A DNA stretch of 64,000 bases from Microglena sp. YARC (taxonomy: Eukaryota; Chlorophyta; Chlorophyceae; Chlamydomonadales; Chlamydomonadaceae). Both the position numbers and the translations under genes were made by a program. A model generated the notes under the pieces. The model did no database searches and was not told where the DNA came from. It was given only the letters and a program-made list of their open reading frames with translations. This document shows, piece after piece, positions 42,978-53,613 of this stretch. Position 1 is the first letter of the stretch; each line of letters starts with the position of its first letter. The DNA lies in the NCBI GenBank assembly GCA_022414725.1, contig CM039464.1, forward strand, positions 57,580,681-57,644,680, given 5' to 3'.

Positions 42978-43642
42978 GTATGACTGATTTCAAGATGTTT
43001 GGGTCTAGGTCAGATAGAGTGGCTCTAGTGTCACATAGAATACTAAGATGAATGGGCATGCCATAAGTGGGCATGATGAGCAAGACTTGGTGTGTTTGGG
43101 GATGTAAATGTTACCCGTTGAGTGTAACTGCATGGCTAATGCACAACCTTGTCGGAATAAATTATAAGAGTTGGGATTTTATGGAGAATATTGATAACTA
43201 CTGTGTACAAGACGGTATTATCCATGTTTCAGATGATCCCTTCCGCTTTGCAATTTGGCCTGGGGTACATCTCGCACCGATTGACCAATAGCGAAGACTG
43301 CCATTCTGCAACACTGCCAGCAGTACATGGGTTGGAGTGTTACTGTGAAAGTGTGACAGTCAAGCAAGGAGTTGTAACAGATTGTGTAATACAATACAAA
43401 GAAATACCTCGCGTTCAAGGGTATGGTCAGGTTTCCATCCTTATGCGCTCAATTGGGTATTACTATCTATATTTGCGAAAGCGCGTGGTTCAAAGTGCTC
43501 TCATGTGACGGTAGGAGGGATGAAGGTACTGTAAATGTACGCCTTCTTTTGGGCTTTGGAAACGGGACTGTGAGGCCTCGGCGTTGGAGCCACTTCCTAC
43601 TAACCTTGTAAAAGTGCATTTCTTATATCCTACCCTCTTCCC

Positions 43643-44430
43643 AGCCTTCCGATTCCCAAGAGATTCACCTAGGGGAACAACGGCAGTTGATAGTTGGATA
43701 CATGTCCCGCAGGTTTCCTATAATGCTGGCCACAGGTCGTCAGGTTCCGTTGTAATCCTAGAGACGTTATAGGAGATGGAAACCTGCCGAACAGCTGTAA
43801 GGATTGAAAAGTGATCCTCGGGGAATAGAAGCTCGACAGTTTCCGCAGTCCCCTTAGCAAGGCAGCCCGTGAGGACGAGATATCAAGAGGATGGCCAAGA
43901 CTGGTCGTCTCTTCAAGATCAATAGCCGTCGAACCCTCACCCAAAAGCATGGGATCAGCATCTCTCACACCCTTGTGACAGGATTCTCCATGGGAGGACA
44001 GAAGACTCTAACCATGGCTGAAGGTTTGCAATAGAGAGGGAGCCTATGTGGGTGGTGGTCACAGAAAGGGCTAGACGGTGGACTTCTCTGCCACAATGTG
44101 GATGATAAGACTCCCAGGTCCAATGCTTTTTTGATACTTGGGTCTTTCCTGGATGCAAAGGACGCTTTACTGCTACAAATAACGCAGTTTGGGCATTCTA
44201 TGATTATGCATGGCAAGATTTCTGCAAGATGAAGGTGCAGTGAGGCACCCCCACAAAACTTGGCTTGGGGCCAAACAGGGAACGCTTGGGGTGTTTAGGT
44301 TTCTATGGGAGTGTCTGTGGGCCAAGAACTTTTAGTCTAAGCTGCATTTTGTCGCCTCCTCCACCCTGACCCTAAAAAACACTCAAACAGAAGAAGAGCC
44401 TCTGAAACGCGGCTTCAAGTCAGGCGGCGT
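43643..44430 (+). pseudogene. Tc1/mariner transposase, copy 13, corrupted and cut by the gap
   Basis: Collinear with the reference up to the LKQKKSS segment, but with an indel about every 15-20 bp and no initiator ATG (ccagccttccg replaces ccatgcctcg). The 3' third is lost in the gap. Confidence 0.85.
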
Positions 44431-45430
44431 NNNNNNNNNNNNNNNNNNNNNNNNNNNNNNNNNNNNNNNNNNNNNNNNNNNNNNNNNNNNNNNNNNNNNN
44501 NNNNNNNNNNNNNNNNNNNNNNNNNNNNNNNNNNNNNNNNNNNNNNNNNNNNNNNNNNNNNNNNNNNNNNNNNNNNNNNNNNNNNNNNNNNNNNNNNNNN
44601 NNNNNNNNNNNNNNNNNNNNNNNNNNNNNNNNNNNNNNNNNNNNNNNNNNNNNNNNNNNNNNNNNNNNNNNNNNNNNNNNNNNNNNNNNNNNNNNNNNNN
44701 NNNNNNNNNNNNNNNNNNNNNNNNNNNNNNNNNNNNNNNNNNNNNNNNNNNNNNNNNNNNNNNNNNNNNNNNNNNNNNNNNNNNNNNNNNNNNNNNNNNN
44801 NNNNNNNNNNNNNNNNNNNNNNNNNNNNNNNNNNNNNNNNNNNNNNNNNNNNNNNNNNNNNNNNNNNNNNNNNNNNNNNNNNNNNNNNNNNNNNNNNNNN
44901 NNNNNNNNNNNNNNNNNNNNNNNNNNNNNNNNNNNNNNNNNNNNNNNNNNNNNNNNNNNNNNNNNNNNNNNNNNNNNNNNNNNNNNNNNNNNNNNNNNNN
45001 NNNNNNNNNNNNNNNNNNNNNNNNNNNNNNNNNNNNNNNNNNNNNNNNNNNNNNNNNNNNNNNNNNNNNNNNNNNNNNNNNNNNNNNNNNNNNNNNNNNN
45101 NNNNNNNNNNNNNNNNNNNNNNNNNNNNNNNNNNNNNNNNNNNNNNNNNNNNNNNNNNNNNNNNNNNNNNNNNNNNNNNNNNNNNNNNNNNNNNNNNNNN
45201 NNNNNNNNNNNNNNNNNNNNNNNNNNNNNNNNNNNNNNNNNNNNNNNNNNNNNNNNNNNNNNNNNNNNNNNNNNNNNNNNNNNNNNNNNNNNNNNNNNNN
45301 NNNNNNNNNNNNNNNNNNNNNNNNNNNNNNNNNNNNNNNNNNNNNNNNNNNNNNNNNNNNNNNNNNNNNNNNNNNNNNNNNNNNNNNNNNNNNNNNNNNN
45401 NNNNNNNNNNNNNNNNNNNNNNNNNNNNNN
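44431..45430. other. Assembly gap, 1000 N
   Basis: A second run of exactly 1000 N. It separates the transposon block from the right viral-like block. Confidence 0.99.
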
Positions 45431-45715
45431 AACGAAGAAAAAGCCCCTGCAGCGGCTTCTCAAACCAACCGTAAGAACACTCTGCGGAGAAGCCGAAGAG
45501 AGCGCTTCACCATCCCCCCTTACGAACCAATATTCAGCAAGTTATTCATACGTCGCACCCGATCGTTCTTCACCAATATGCTGCGGTACTGCGACAATCT
45601 CACAGAACGCTCCAGAAGGCAAAAAAGAGCCGATTCTAGGCTTTCAGTGGTTGCCTTTTATGGGAACTGGAATGAGGTGGGGGACATCAGGCGGTGGGAA
45701 CGTATTTGTGGTTGA
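45431..45715 (+). CDS. 3' end of an unknown basic protein
   Basis: Open in frame from the first base after the gap for 94 codons to TGA 45713-45715. The product starts NEEKAPAAASQTNRKNTLRR, is rich in Arg, has an aromatic middle (PPYEPIFSKLFIRRTRSFF) and ends WNEVGDIRRWERICG. The N-terminus is missing. Natural-looking, but no family recognised. Confidence 0.45.
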   Translation, partial: NEEKAPAAASQTNRKNTLRRSRRERFTIPPYEPIFSKLFIRRTRSFFTNMLRYCDNLTERSRRQKRADSRLSVVAFYGNWNEVGDIRRWERICG

Positions 45716-48200
45716 GAGTATCCATTCGGTAAACTAGTGTCATCGTTCTCACCAAGACGGTCAGCTTTCAAGGTAGAACGATTCGTGATATGATAAGTAA
45801 GGTAGTCTCTCTTCACTCCGGTTCCAGGCTTCAGCATGAACGCAGCAAAGCGATCGGGACTGTATGTGCTGCAACTCTTCATACTTCGCTGGTTCTTTTG
45901 GAAATTATCGACAATACAAATACTTCCTGAATAACGAGTGGTCAGGTCTTTTTTAACGTATCAAAGGATGCATCGTGCACTTATTTGTTTTGATTTGTTA
46001 TCGAGATTCCTGTTTATACCCGTCTGGGAGGTGATCCTAGCTCATCACGACGATGATTTCAATGGTGTGACCTAGTATAATGGTGGTATAATCCACTTTT
46101 GTGTTCCAAACGTTTGAAGAAATGTTAGCGTAATTAAGAACCAGCAAACAAGGCAACAAAATATGTCAGTGCTATCACCACAACCAGCAGCTCTCTCCCT
46201 CGTTGTGATATGTAGTGGACAAACAGGGGGTACTCCACAGATCTTATTGCGGACAGCATGAGACTGTGCGAACAAGAGCGACGTTCGGTCAACGAGGGAA
46301 TCAACAGCTTAAACCAAAATCTCATGCCCTTTCAACGGAGAGGACGCAGCAATACGCAGAGCATCTTTAGGGCCCACATAACAGTGGATCCAAGAGAGAT
46401 ATGAAACTTAAGACCGTTCGGATTCGCTGGCACGGATCCTTCGATGTTTCTATCCTGAATTCAGTGCAGGCCTTAGGGCCACTAGCTATGCGCAACGCCT
46501 CCACTAAAAACAATATGAACATAGCAGCCAATGTTGCGTATCACGCTGCGATGTGGATGTAGTGTAATCCTCACCAGTTGCCTAGCAACGCGGTACGCGC
46601 GCGCCGCAGACTCCCCCACGTGAGCCATTCACAGACTAAGATTGATTGGATCCCAAACGCGGTGATGGACGAATTCAATTAGGTTGTCTGTATACGAGAC
46701 ACTTAGACTGGAGAAAGCACTCATTGAAGTCAGGTCTATGACAACACTATTCAAAACTCCAGCATGCGTATAGAGCTAATACAATGATGTATTGATATAT
46801 ATATGATCATAATAATATACACTCCTATATCCGAATAGATAATATTCACTAGGGCTGACGAACAATAGAACGAACTCTGGCATGTACCGAAGGAGATCGC
46901 TCTCAAGAGATTAAGCAACGTAAGCAGTCCGGCGAAGGAATTGATGATGGTAAAGAAGGAATGATCGATGATTCCCTACCAGTAAGGCCTATCGGACGCT
47001 GGTCTTATCCAGGCGCTTAATGGCTCGAGCTGTAATAGCAAAGAAGGGAAAATCGCAAGGAAATCGCAAACGATAATCGACAATCCAGTATTGCGAATCT
47101 CTTCCTCAGGAGGACGATGGTGGTAACGGATCAACTCGAATATATCAAAACTATTGAGAAAAACAATGGGCTCTCCGGAAACCACTAGTCAGCTCAGTAG
47201 TCCAAAGATTCCACACAAACAAATTGGCTAACGGAGCTCAGAGCTGGTTTACGGCGAGGCGATGTGGCATCAGTCATCCTTCGGAAAACTGTTAAAACTC
47301 CTTCGCCAACGCAAAACGAGATAACAACAAGCAGGCATAGAGCAAGAGCAAGAGCAAGAATCTCGATTAAATCGATTTCTATCGATCAACCAAAGAAAGA
47401 ACAATTCACGAACAATGCCGGGAACGCCCGATGATGCCACCAGGATGGATGGAGTGATTTCATGGACCGAAATGTTCAAGTTCACTTCAACACCAACAAC
47501 GATGAAGAAGTAAACAACATGAAGAAGTATTTGACTTCTTTTGTCGTACTTTCGAGAGGTAGTGTCCATTGAAGGACCAGCCGCACTTAAGCGATCGCCT
47601 GCTTCCCCAGCGCTCACCGTACCGGCCCAAAAGAACACGGCGGGGAGCTTTGTTGGATGTGCAATTTCTTTGCCTGGACGGGCCGTACACGAAGCGGTTT
47701 CATTAAATACAATTTAGCGGACCTCGTTACACTCCCAGACCGGTCAATAATGTTCCTACAGTATATTGAATAAATTCCAATTCTCAGTGTACAACTTGGA
47801 CAGACGGTCGATTTGTTGTACACATGTGCACATTGCTGCAAGGTTTGAGGAGAGTGGGCTATACTTGCGAATGTAAGCCACATGACGAGTCTCGAGGTTT
47901 GATCTGAAACCCTTGTCCGAGTTTATTCAACGATCAGACGGCGGAAAAAACGGAATTAGACAACTACAACAACGATAAAAGGGTTGAAACAAAATTGTCC
48001 TTCATTGCAACGAAATCCCTATCAATTGGTCATACCTGTACCTGAAGGAACCTCTTATCTTTTCACGACCAACACCCGATCGAAACAGCAAGAATGCTCA
48101 TTACAACATTAGACACGCAATAGTCAACCGTAATGGCAACCAGAGATTGCGTTTGATCATCGGATCCACAGGATCGCGAAAGCAACCGAGTCAACAATCA
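45716..48200. other. Gene-poor stretch between gap and decayed genes
   Basis: Only weak candidates. A 53-codon plus ORF at 46401-46562 begins MKLKTVRIRWHGSFDVSILN. A minus ORF at 47270-47638 (122 codons) has a hydrophobic stretch (LLHVVYFFIVVGVEVNLNIS). Neither is recognised. The 13-bp palindrome GTTGCCTAGCAAC lies at 46577-46589. An AT-rich spell occupies 46780-46850. Confidence 0.4.
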
Positions 48201-49750
48201 ATCAAAAGGACTACGAACAACAAAGCATTGAATACAAGGTCAAACAATAAAAAAAAAGGCAACGAAATACGTAGGGGATGGAGGATTCTGAGAGTACGAC
48301 GTCGTAGGGATCGCTCTCAATCCGACGCTGTGTGAAACATAAAGTACGCAAAACCGCAAAGACATCCACATGGAAGAAAACACGAACGACCTTGATCACG
48401 TACACGATACCAGAAACACCTGGGACATCAACACACTCAACCCATGAACAACGTTTGCCCGAATGTGCAAGTCTACAATCCAATTCCCCTTTCTTCTCAA
48501 CCCCAATCGATGAAATTACCAAACAACTTCATAACCATCTTCTCCTGCTTCTCGTCCAACCGCCCCGACGATCATTGCCCCCGTTAGTGACATTCGTCGT
48601 AACCACCAGGTGTTATCCACACTCCGATGATGATCACCTGAATCACACTCTCATTGATGTAAATCCACGATTTTGTCACGCGTTCAAGGTAACATCGCTA
48701 ACAAGTTTCCGACACAAAGCTCGTCACCCATTTCAGGATTTCTGTTGCATCTTCTCATCCCAATTACATCACGTAAGCCAAGGCGTACTCGTTCGATGCT
48801 GCTCAAGAATGAAAGCGGACGTGTTCTCCTCCATAAAAGTATTCAAGATATCTCTTTCAAGGTAGAAATGTACGACTTGTAAGCGGCAACCTTCATTTCA
48901 CGGCGGACTGCATATTCAAAAACATGGTCCCATCATTCTTCGTCCTATCCAAGAAGCCTGCTTGTCCAACCCAACTCAAACGAGAAATGAGTTGCCCTTT
49001 GCATTCTCGATTCTGCCACGGAAATAAGCTTTGTTTCACTGATCTTCTCATAGAAACCACTCAACTGGTTCACGTACGTATTCAAGGAATTTCGCGTCGT
49101 CAATACGACGGTGCATCAACCCACCCGACTTCTTAATCCACTTCGGATTACGAGTACGAGAAGGAGTCTTCAACTTGTTCCTTTGTACTCGTCAAAAAAT
49201 AGACTTGGGGGGCATCCGCAGAAGAAAAACTCGTCGTCTCTTGTAAGAACCTGAGATCCTCAATCTTCAACGATCCAAACCCCCTGCTTATTCTTCGCCA
49301 CCTCTAAGAACTTCTTCAACTTGAAAACAACCTCATCTTAACATCGAGCAGAAGACCCACGTACTGGCAAAATCCTTCGTCGCTCTCGAAAATATACGTC
49401 ATTGACTCCTCGATGTGCTGTTGGAGAACACAGATATTGTCCCCTCCAGCGGGACCCTTTGTTTTATTCTGCGATCAAACAATATTAAGGAAGCTCATCT
49501 TTCATCTTGTTTCGTTACCGTCTCGACAAGGTTTCGCTTAGTGGCGTCCAAGAGCTCCTATCACCAATGACACAAACGTTTCTGGACTCAACAACTGATA
49601 GAGATATCCCCGACTTTCTTATTGCTACCCCCCGTTGCGTTGGTTTCTCAGGGTAATGTCCGCCGCCCTGAGTTTGTAAGGGTGTTTATCCGCATTGTGC
49701 AAGCGCCTGTTGCAAAGTTCCTTGTTCGCTACTAACAGACTGTGCCTTTC
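48200..49750 (-). pseudogene. Unidentified coding trace, minus strand, many frameshifts
   Basis: Collinear pieces with natural protein character appear on the minus strand in alternating frames. In order: DNICVLQQHIEESMTYIFES, KLKKFLEVAKNKQGVW, SRTRNPKWIKKSGGLMHRRI, YEKISETKLISVAESRMQRA and FEYAVRREMKVAAYKSYIST. They suggest one gene of about 1.2-1.5 kb broken roughly every 100 bp. Plus-strand ORFs in the same interval (such as 48332-48865) are Thr/Ser/Pro-rich and look like shadows. The family is not recognised. Confidence 0.4.
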
Positions 49751-50178
49751 AGATTGCGAACCTGACGCTGGTACTGGGTGAATAACATCATCGTCCATGA
49801 CAATATGGTCCGGCGCGGGGTGAAAATCACGCGATCTATGGAAATATCGTTTATACCACCGATCTTCTCCGTTAGATGTTCATTCAGGATATACCGATCA
49901 TGTTTACTTTTTCAATCCGGTTTTTTTCGAAGCATTCCGAATGGTGTCGCTGGGGACATCCCACCCCACCCCACACTCCGGGGGATTGGACATCGATACA
50001 AAACTAGAGTAGTTTACTCTCAAAATGAGTTGGTCATCAACACCGTCAACCTCCTTTTCAGTTTCTGCGCGCCTAAAATCGCGTATCTTCTTCCACCGGA
50101 AGCAAGCTTTTATCATCCAAGAAACCCTTCCATCCACCGGGCACCAGGACATTCCGAGCCGCAAGACTGCCGCATTCG

Positions 50179-50542
50179 ATGAAACTGAATAATCAACCAA
50201 AGCAGTCTTCGTCGCGCCTATCGTCCGAGACATCATCGTCTGTAGTGCGCGGAATCCCCTCGATTGTGCGAAGATGAGGGTAGAGAGTCGGCTAGAGACC
50301 TCGCTGAGGAGGCAGACGAAACGGCTTTCAATGATCTCGACGATAGCCACCACTCAAGCGAAGTCTTGCTCACAAGGTCGCGAGGTATGGTCCGCGCCCC
50401 AATTGATACGGTTCTCTGCCCACCCACACCTGCTGCCACCGGGAATCTGCCGTCTTGGAACTCATTAGAATACGGAGCAGATGGGGGAGAAGAACTCTTA
50501 GCTTCGTTATTAGATCAAGGGACCAAAAAAACGGACGATTGA
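50179..50542 (+). CDS. Small Ser-rich/acidic protein, one frameshift
   Basis: The ATG at 50179 gives MKLNNQPKQSSSRLSSETSS; the frame then shifts near 50270 and continues CEDEGRESARDLAEEADETA then FNDLDDSHHSSEVLLTRSRG to TGA 50540-50542. Disordered, acidic composition; no domain. A minus-strand ORF over 49904-50353 is the alternative reading of this interval; I cannot decide between them firmly. Confidence 0.35.
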
Positions 50543-50645
50543 TCACCGAAACGCGGGTGCAGAGGATGCCGTAGGAGGTTTTGGACCCAAAAACGGACGA
50601 TTGGATCCCGAACAATGCGGGCTGCAGAGGAATGCCGTAGAGTTT
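50522..50645. repeat. Two-copy ~64-bp tandem repeat
   Basis: The block aaaaacggacgattg, a GATC(A/C)CCGAA core, gcgggtgcagaggatgccgt and a tail of aggttttg occurs at about 50522 and 50586 with small differences. Intergenic. Confidence 0.75.
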
Positions 50646-50679
50646 TGACGGGCTAGGGTTGGAGGCCGACATCGCACCT

Positions 50680-52700
50680 CTTACTTGTACCTAATTACTC
50701 ATCTCAAAAAAAAAGAGGCCGGCACCTTTTTGACGATATTTTTTTGTAACATTTTGTACACTACAACTACAGGTCACTGCGGGTGTAACCAAGTTTGCGT
50801 GTGTAGCGTCCACAATCGTTTTTTGAGACATCTTGACAGAGACCCGCCCATCAATAAAATGGATACCCCGCATCTTTATCTTAAAGAGTCAACGTTTACT
50901 GCGTCTACGCCCGATGTAGTATTGGTACTATGCTTGCTTCCTGCAACCCACCATCGCAGGCGCATCACGCCTTGCGGTTGACAGTGAGTTTTGTGTGCCG
51001 ATGGGCGTCGCCGTAGTCCACCAGAAGACGGAACGCCAATGCCCAGCGCGCGGCGCGCAGCGCATGCGAACCGACAGAGCATCGTCGTAAAAATGCACTA
51101 ACGAACGTCTCGTCAAGATCAGGGACCGATGTCAGTAAAGGTCAAAGGATTGCGTCGTAACGATCCAAGAATTGTCGAGGACGCAGCTTCTTGTCGGTGA
51201 CCTTGTCAAGCTTGAACAGTGGATTACCGCCCGGAGAATCGAATCGCACCGCCAGGCTTTGAAGGACGTGTACGCAGTGCGAGCTACCCAATGCACGCAT
51301 CGGAGGACACATCGCCACACGCTCCATGTGTCGAGTGGACGCATCATGGTCATATGAACACGAGCGAAGCGGTTACGTAATTCATTCCACTGCAGAACCA
51401 AGCCATTCGGAGGGAAGGCTGGTTGTTCACGAACGCCGAACCGGGATATTGTCCACATATCTTGGCAACCATGTCAAGCGTATGGTCGCAGTCCTTTGTG
51501 CCCCAGTCGAATCAGCCGGGTAGCGGTCGTCCTTGGCACAGTAAAAATCATGTTGTTCTTAGCTTGACTGTACGCCGTGGGATGAGTCCCTCGGCACGGT
51601 GGATCACGTCGAAGTTCTCGAGGGTCTCACGTAGAACTTGTCCATGTTTGCATCGAGGAAATTCCCTTGATTGCGGCGCTCATAGAGCACCTAAGAGATC
51701 GAGAAACACGTAAAAGCCGCTGTCACGAGACAGAATAGCTTTTCCGCCGAGATCAATTACCCGACCACATTGAAGCGCTTAAATGAAATCGAAGTAAAAA
51801 AAGGTAGTTCGCCGCCTTTCGCGAAAAGCCGGAGGGGGGACCGGGACGCGCTCACGTTACGGAAAAGCAGCTCAGCTGTACGGATCTCCTCATTGAACGC
51901 AGCGGCGCTGATTTTAGGTCCTTGCACACAAACTTGTCGGACACTTTTGTGTTTAAACACATTTTTGAGCAAAATTGTTCCTTTCACCCGGAGGTTGTCA
52001 AACACACGGAGTCATTCCATGATTCTTCTTCTCCAACACATACAGAATCACGCCCGCCGGCTCTTGGTTTTCTTTACATCTGCCAGCGCAGCACGGGGAT
52101 GTGCTAAAGGTAAAGGTATCGGTATCGTTCGGATGGATATAATGAGATTTCGGATAGTCCGCGCGAATGGTACGCCGCGACCCAACTCACAGTCCGCCTG
52201 TTTGCGTGTTGAGCCATTCCTTTTTCAATACACTGAACATAAAATAAAAAATATTTCTCCGAAAATTTTTAGTCTTGTTTGAGGCTTACCAAAATAGGAG
52301 ATCGCGAACACTGGACGACCACTGGTACATGTGCTCGATAAGGGAATGTAAATTATAAAATATATTTAATTAGTCGCTTCCGAGATGTGGGTTGTGGGTT
52401 ATTTATGGATTGGCAATATCAGAATCTCTTTATTAACCAATCTGTCGTGATGAGGACAGTTCACAACCCATTGAGATCTTTGACCGCATCTGCGGCACAA
52501 GGTACAGAGTAAACGACGTCGTCAAGAGTCACGATCACTACCCCGGCAGTGTGGGAAATGTACACGATGTCTCTATTCTTATTGACGAACCCAGTCCTGA
52601 AAGTACAAACAAACTTATCCCCTGCGCGTTCCAACTTACCATTTTTGTAAAAATATTATTTGACAAATTGTATACCACCAATCAGTATTTAAACCAGAGC
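50680..52700 (-). pseudogene. Decayed coding traces, minus strand
   Basis: Pieces with plausible coding character include FDNLRVKGTILLKNVFKHKS (51757-52005), GRVIDLGGKAILSRDSGFYV (about 51770-51700), TLDMVAKICGQYPGSAFVNN (about 51480-51420) and AVRFDSPGGNPLFKLDKVTD (about 51250-51190). They are collinear on the minus strand and probably come from one or two former genes. I cannot name them. 52290-52700 holds nothing recognisable. Confidence 0.35.
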
Positions 52701-52717
52701 TAAATTTAAACCAATAA

Positions 52718-52879
52718 ATGATACTATTCTGGAATCTTCTGAGGACCGCCTTGAGCACCTCGTGTGTGGACTGCGCGACCCCGTTTACGGTAGTTAATTT
52801 CTCTTATACGACGGTGAACGGCGAAGACATATTCGATTACTACGACGAGGTCTTCGACGAGATCTCGACGACATCCTAA
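52718..52879 (+). CDS. Small ORF, 53 aa, unknown
   Basis: Starts at an ATG after AT-rich DNA (ccaataaATG). The product has a hydrophobic start (MILFWNLLRTALSTSC) and an acidic, Tyr-rich end (NGEDIFDYYDEVFDEISTTS). It is followed by a second small plus frame at 52908-53096 (RLDLISSVPDEVLESFCSKW), which may belong to the same decayed gene. Low confidence. Confidence 0.25.
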   Translation: MILFWNLLRTALSTSCVDCATPFTVVNFSYTTVNGEDIFDYYDEVFDEISTTS

Positions 52880-53213
52880 AATTTCACCTCAAGATCAAGG
52901 GCTTACGATGCCACGCATACACATACGATCCGCCACGAATGTGGCTTCCTTTCTCGAGGGGCAGACCGGATACCCCCGGCTCGATTTGATATCGTCTGTC
53001 CCAGACGAAGTGCTCGAGTCATTCTGCTCAAAGTGGTATGGCCTCTCATACTCACGCTTCGTTTTTCGACTTCACAGATCTGTTCGTTCGTACTAAAAAT
53101 GTGGGTGTCTCAAACAAAGTATGACAGATCCCACATTTAATCGGCGCTCGCTATATGATTCTCATGGCGTGCATAAGAAATTATGTTGTCTGGTCTTACC
53201 CAGACTGAGTGTA

Positions 53214-53501
53214 CTATTTCTTGAGGTAAAAAACTCTCTTTTCGAGGGAATGCGTGAAAACAATCATCTCTGTCTTTATTTCATCCTTCTCTTTTGATCG
53301 TAAGGTTTTCTCGGTACCCTTCCCACCTGGTGGTACAACCTTGACTGAAGCGAGCTTGTCATGAACCATAATCAGTTTTACAAGGGTCGGTGGCATGCCT
53401 GTCCTGTCTGACGCATGAACCTGGAAGTGGTTATTCCTCAATTCATACTGGTTCACGGATTCCTGGGTCAGGCTGGGGAGTTTGCCTGGTGGGCGGCACA
53501 T
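53214..53501 (-). CDS. Small hypothetical protein, 95 aa
   Basis: Open minus-strand frame with mixed composition (NQYELRNNHFQVHASDRTGM, PPTLVKLIMVHDKLASVKVV) and a basic/acidic C-terminus (KTLRSKEKDEIKTEM). It lies just downstream of the fibre gene on the same strand. No family is recognised. Confidence 0.35.
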   Translation of the reverse strand: MCRPPGKLPSLTQESVNQYELRNNHFQVHASDRTGMPPTLVKLIMVHDKLASVKVVPPGGKGTEKTLRSKEKDEIKTEMIVFTHSLEKRVFYLKK

Positions 53502-53613
53502 CTGTTTAAGAGATATAAACGCAGGTGTCCTAAGATGAGCTCAACGAGAACCCCCACCGGACTCTAGTGCAACGGTCTGGGTGAGTTCATTTTCTTCTTT
53601 AGGGTGAGCAATT

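Larger units (their letters stand above)
41706..44430 (+). repeat. Resumed Tc1/mariner array, two units
   Basis: The repeat unit resumes at aagcgcgttgttcaaagtg directly after the 9.7-kb element, with transposase starts at 41861 and about 43643 (spacing about 1782 bp). The second unit runs into the N gap. Sequence quality falls sharply after about 42590. Confidence 0.9.

Noticed and set aside
47413..47425. ggaacgccc string that resembles the MITE end
   Set aside because: Only nine bases match, with no partner end or duplication; chance is sufficient.
48332..48865. 177-codon plus ORF
   Set aside because: Thr/Ser/His/Pro-rich composition without structure; the minus strand of the same interval shows better coding character.
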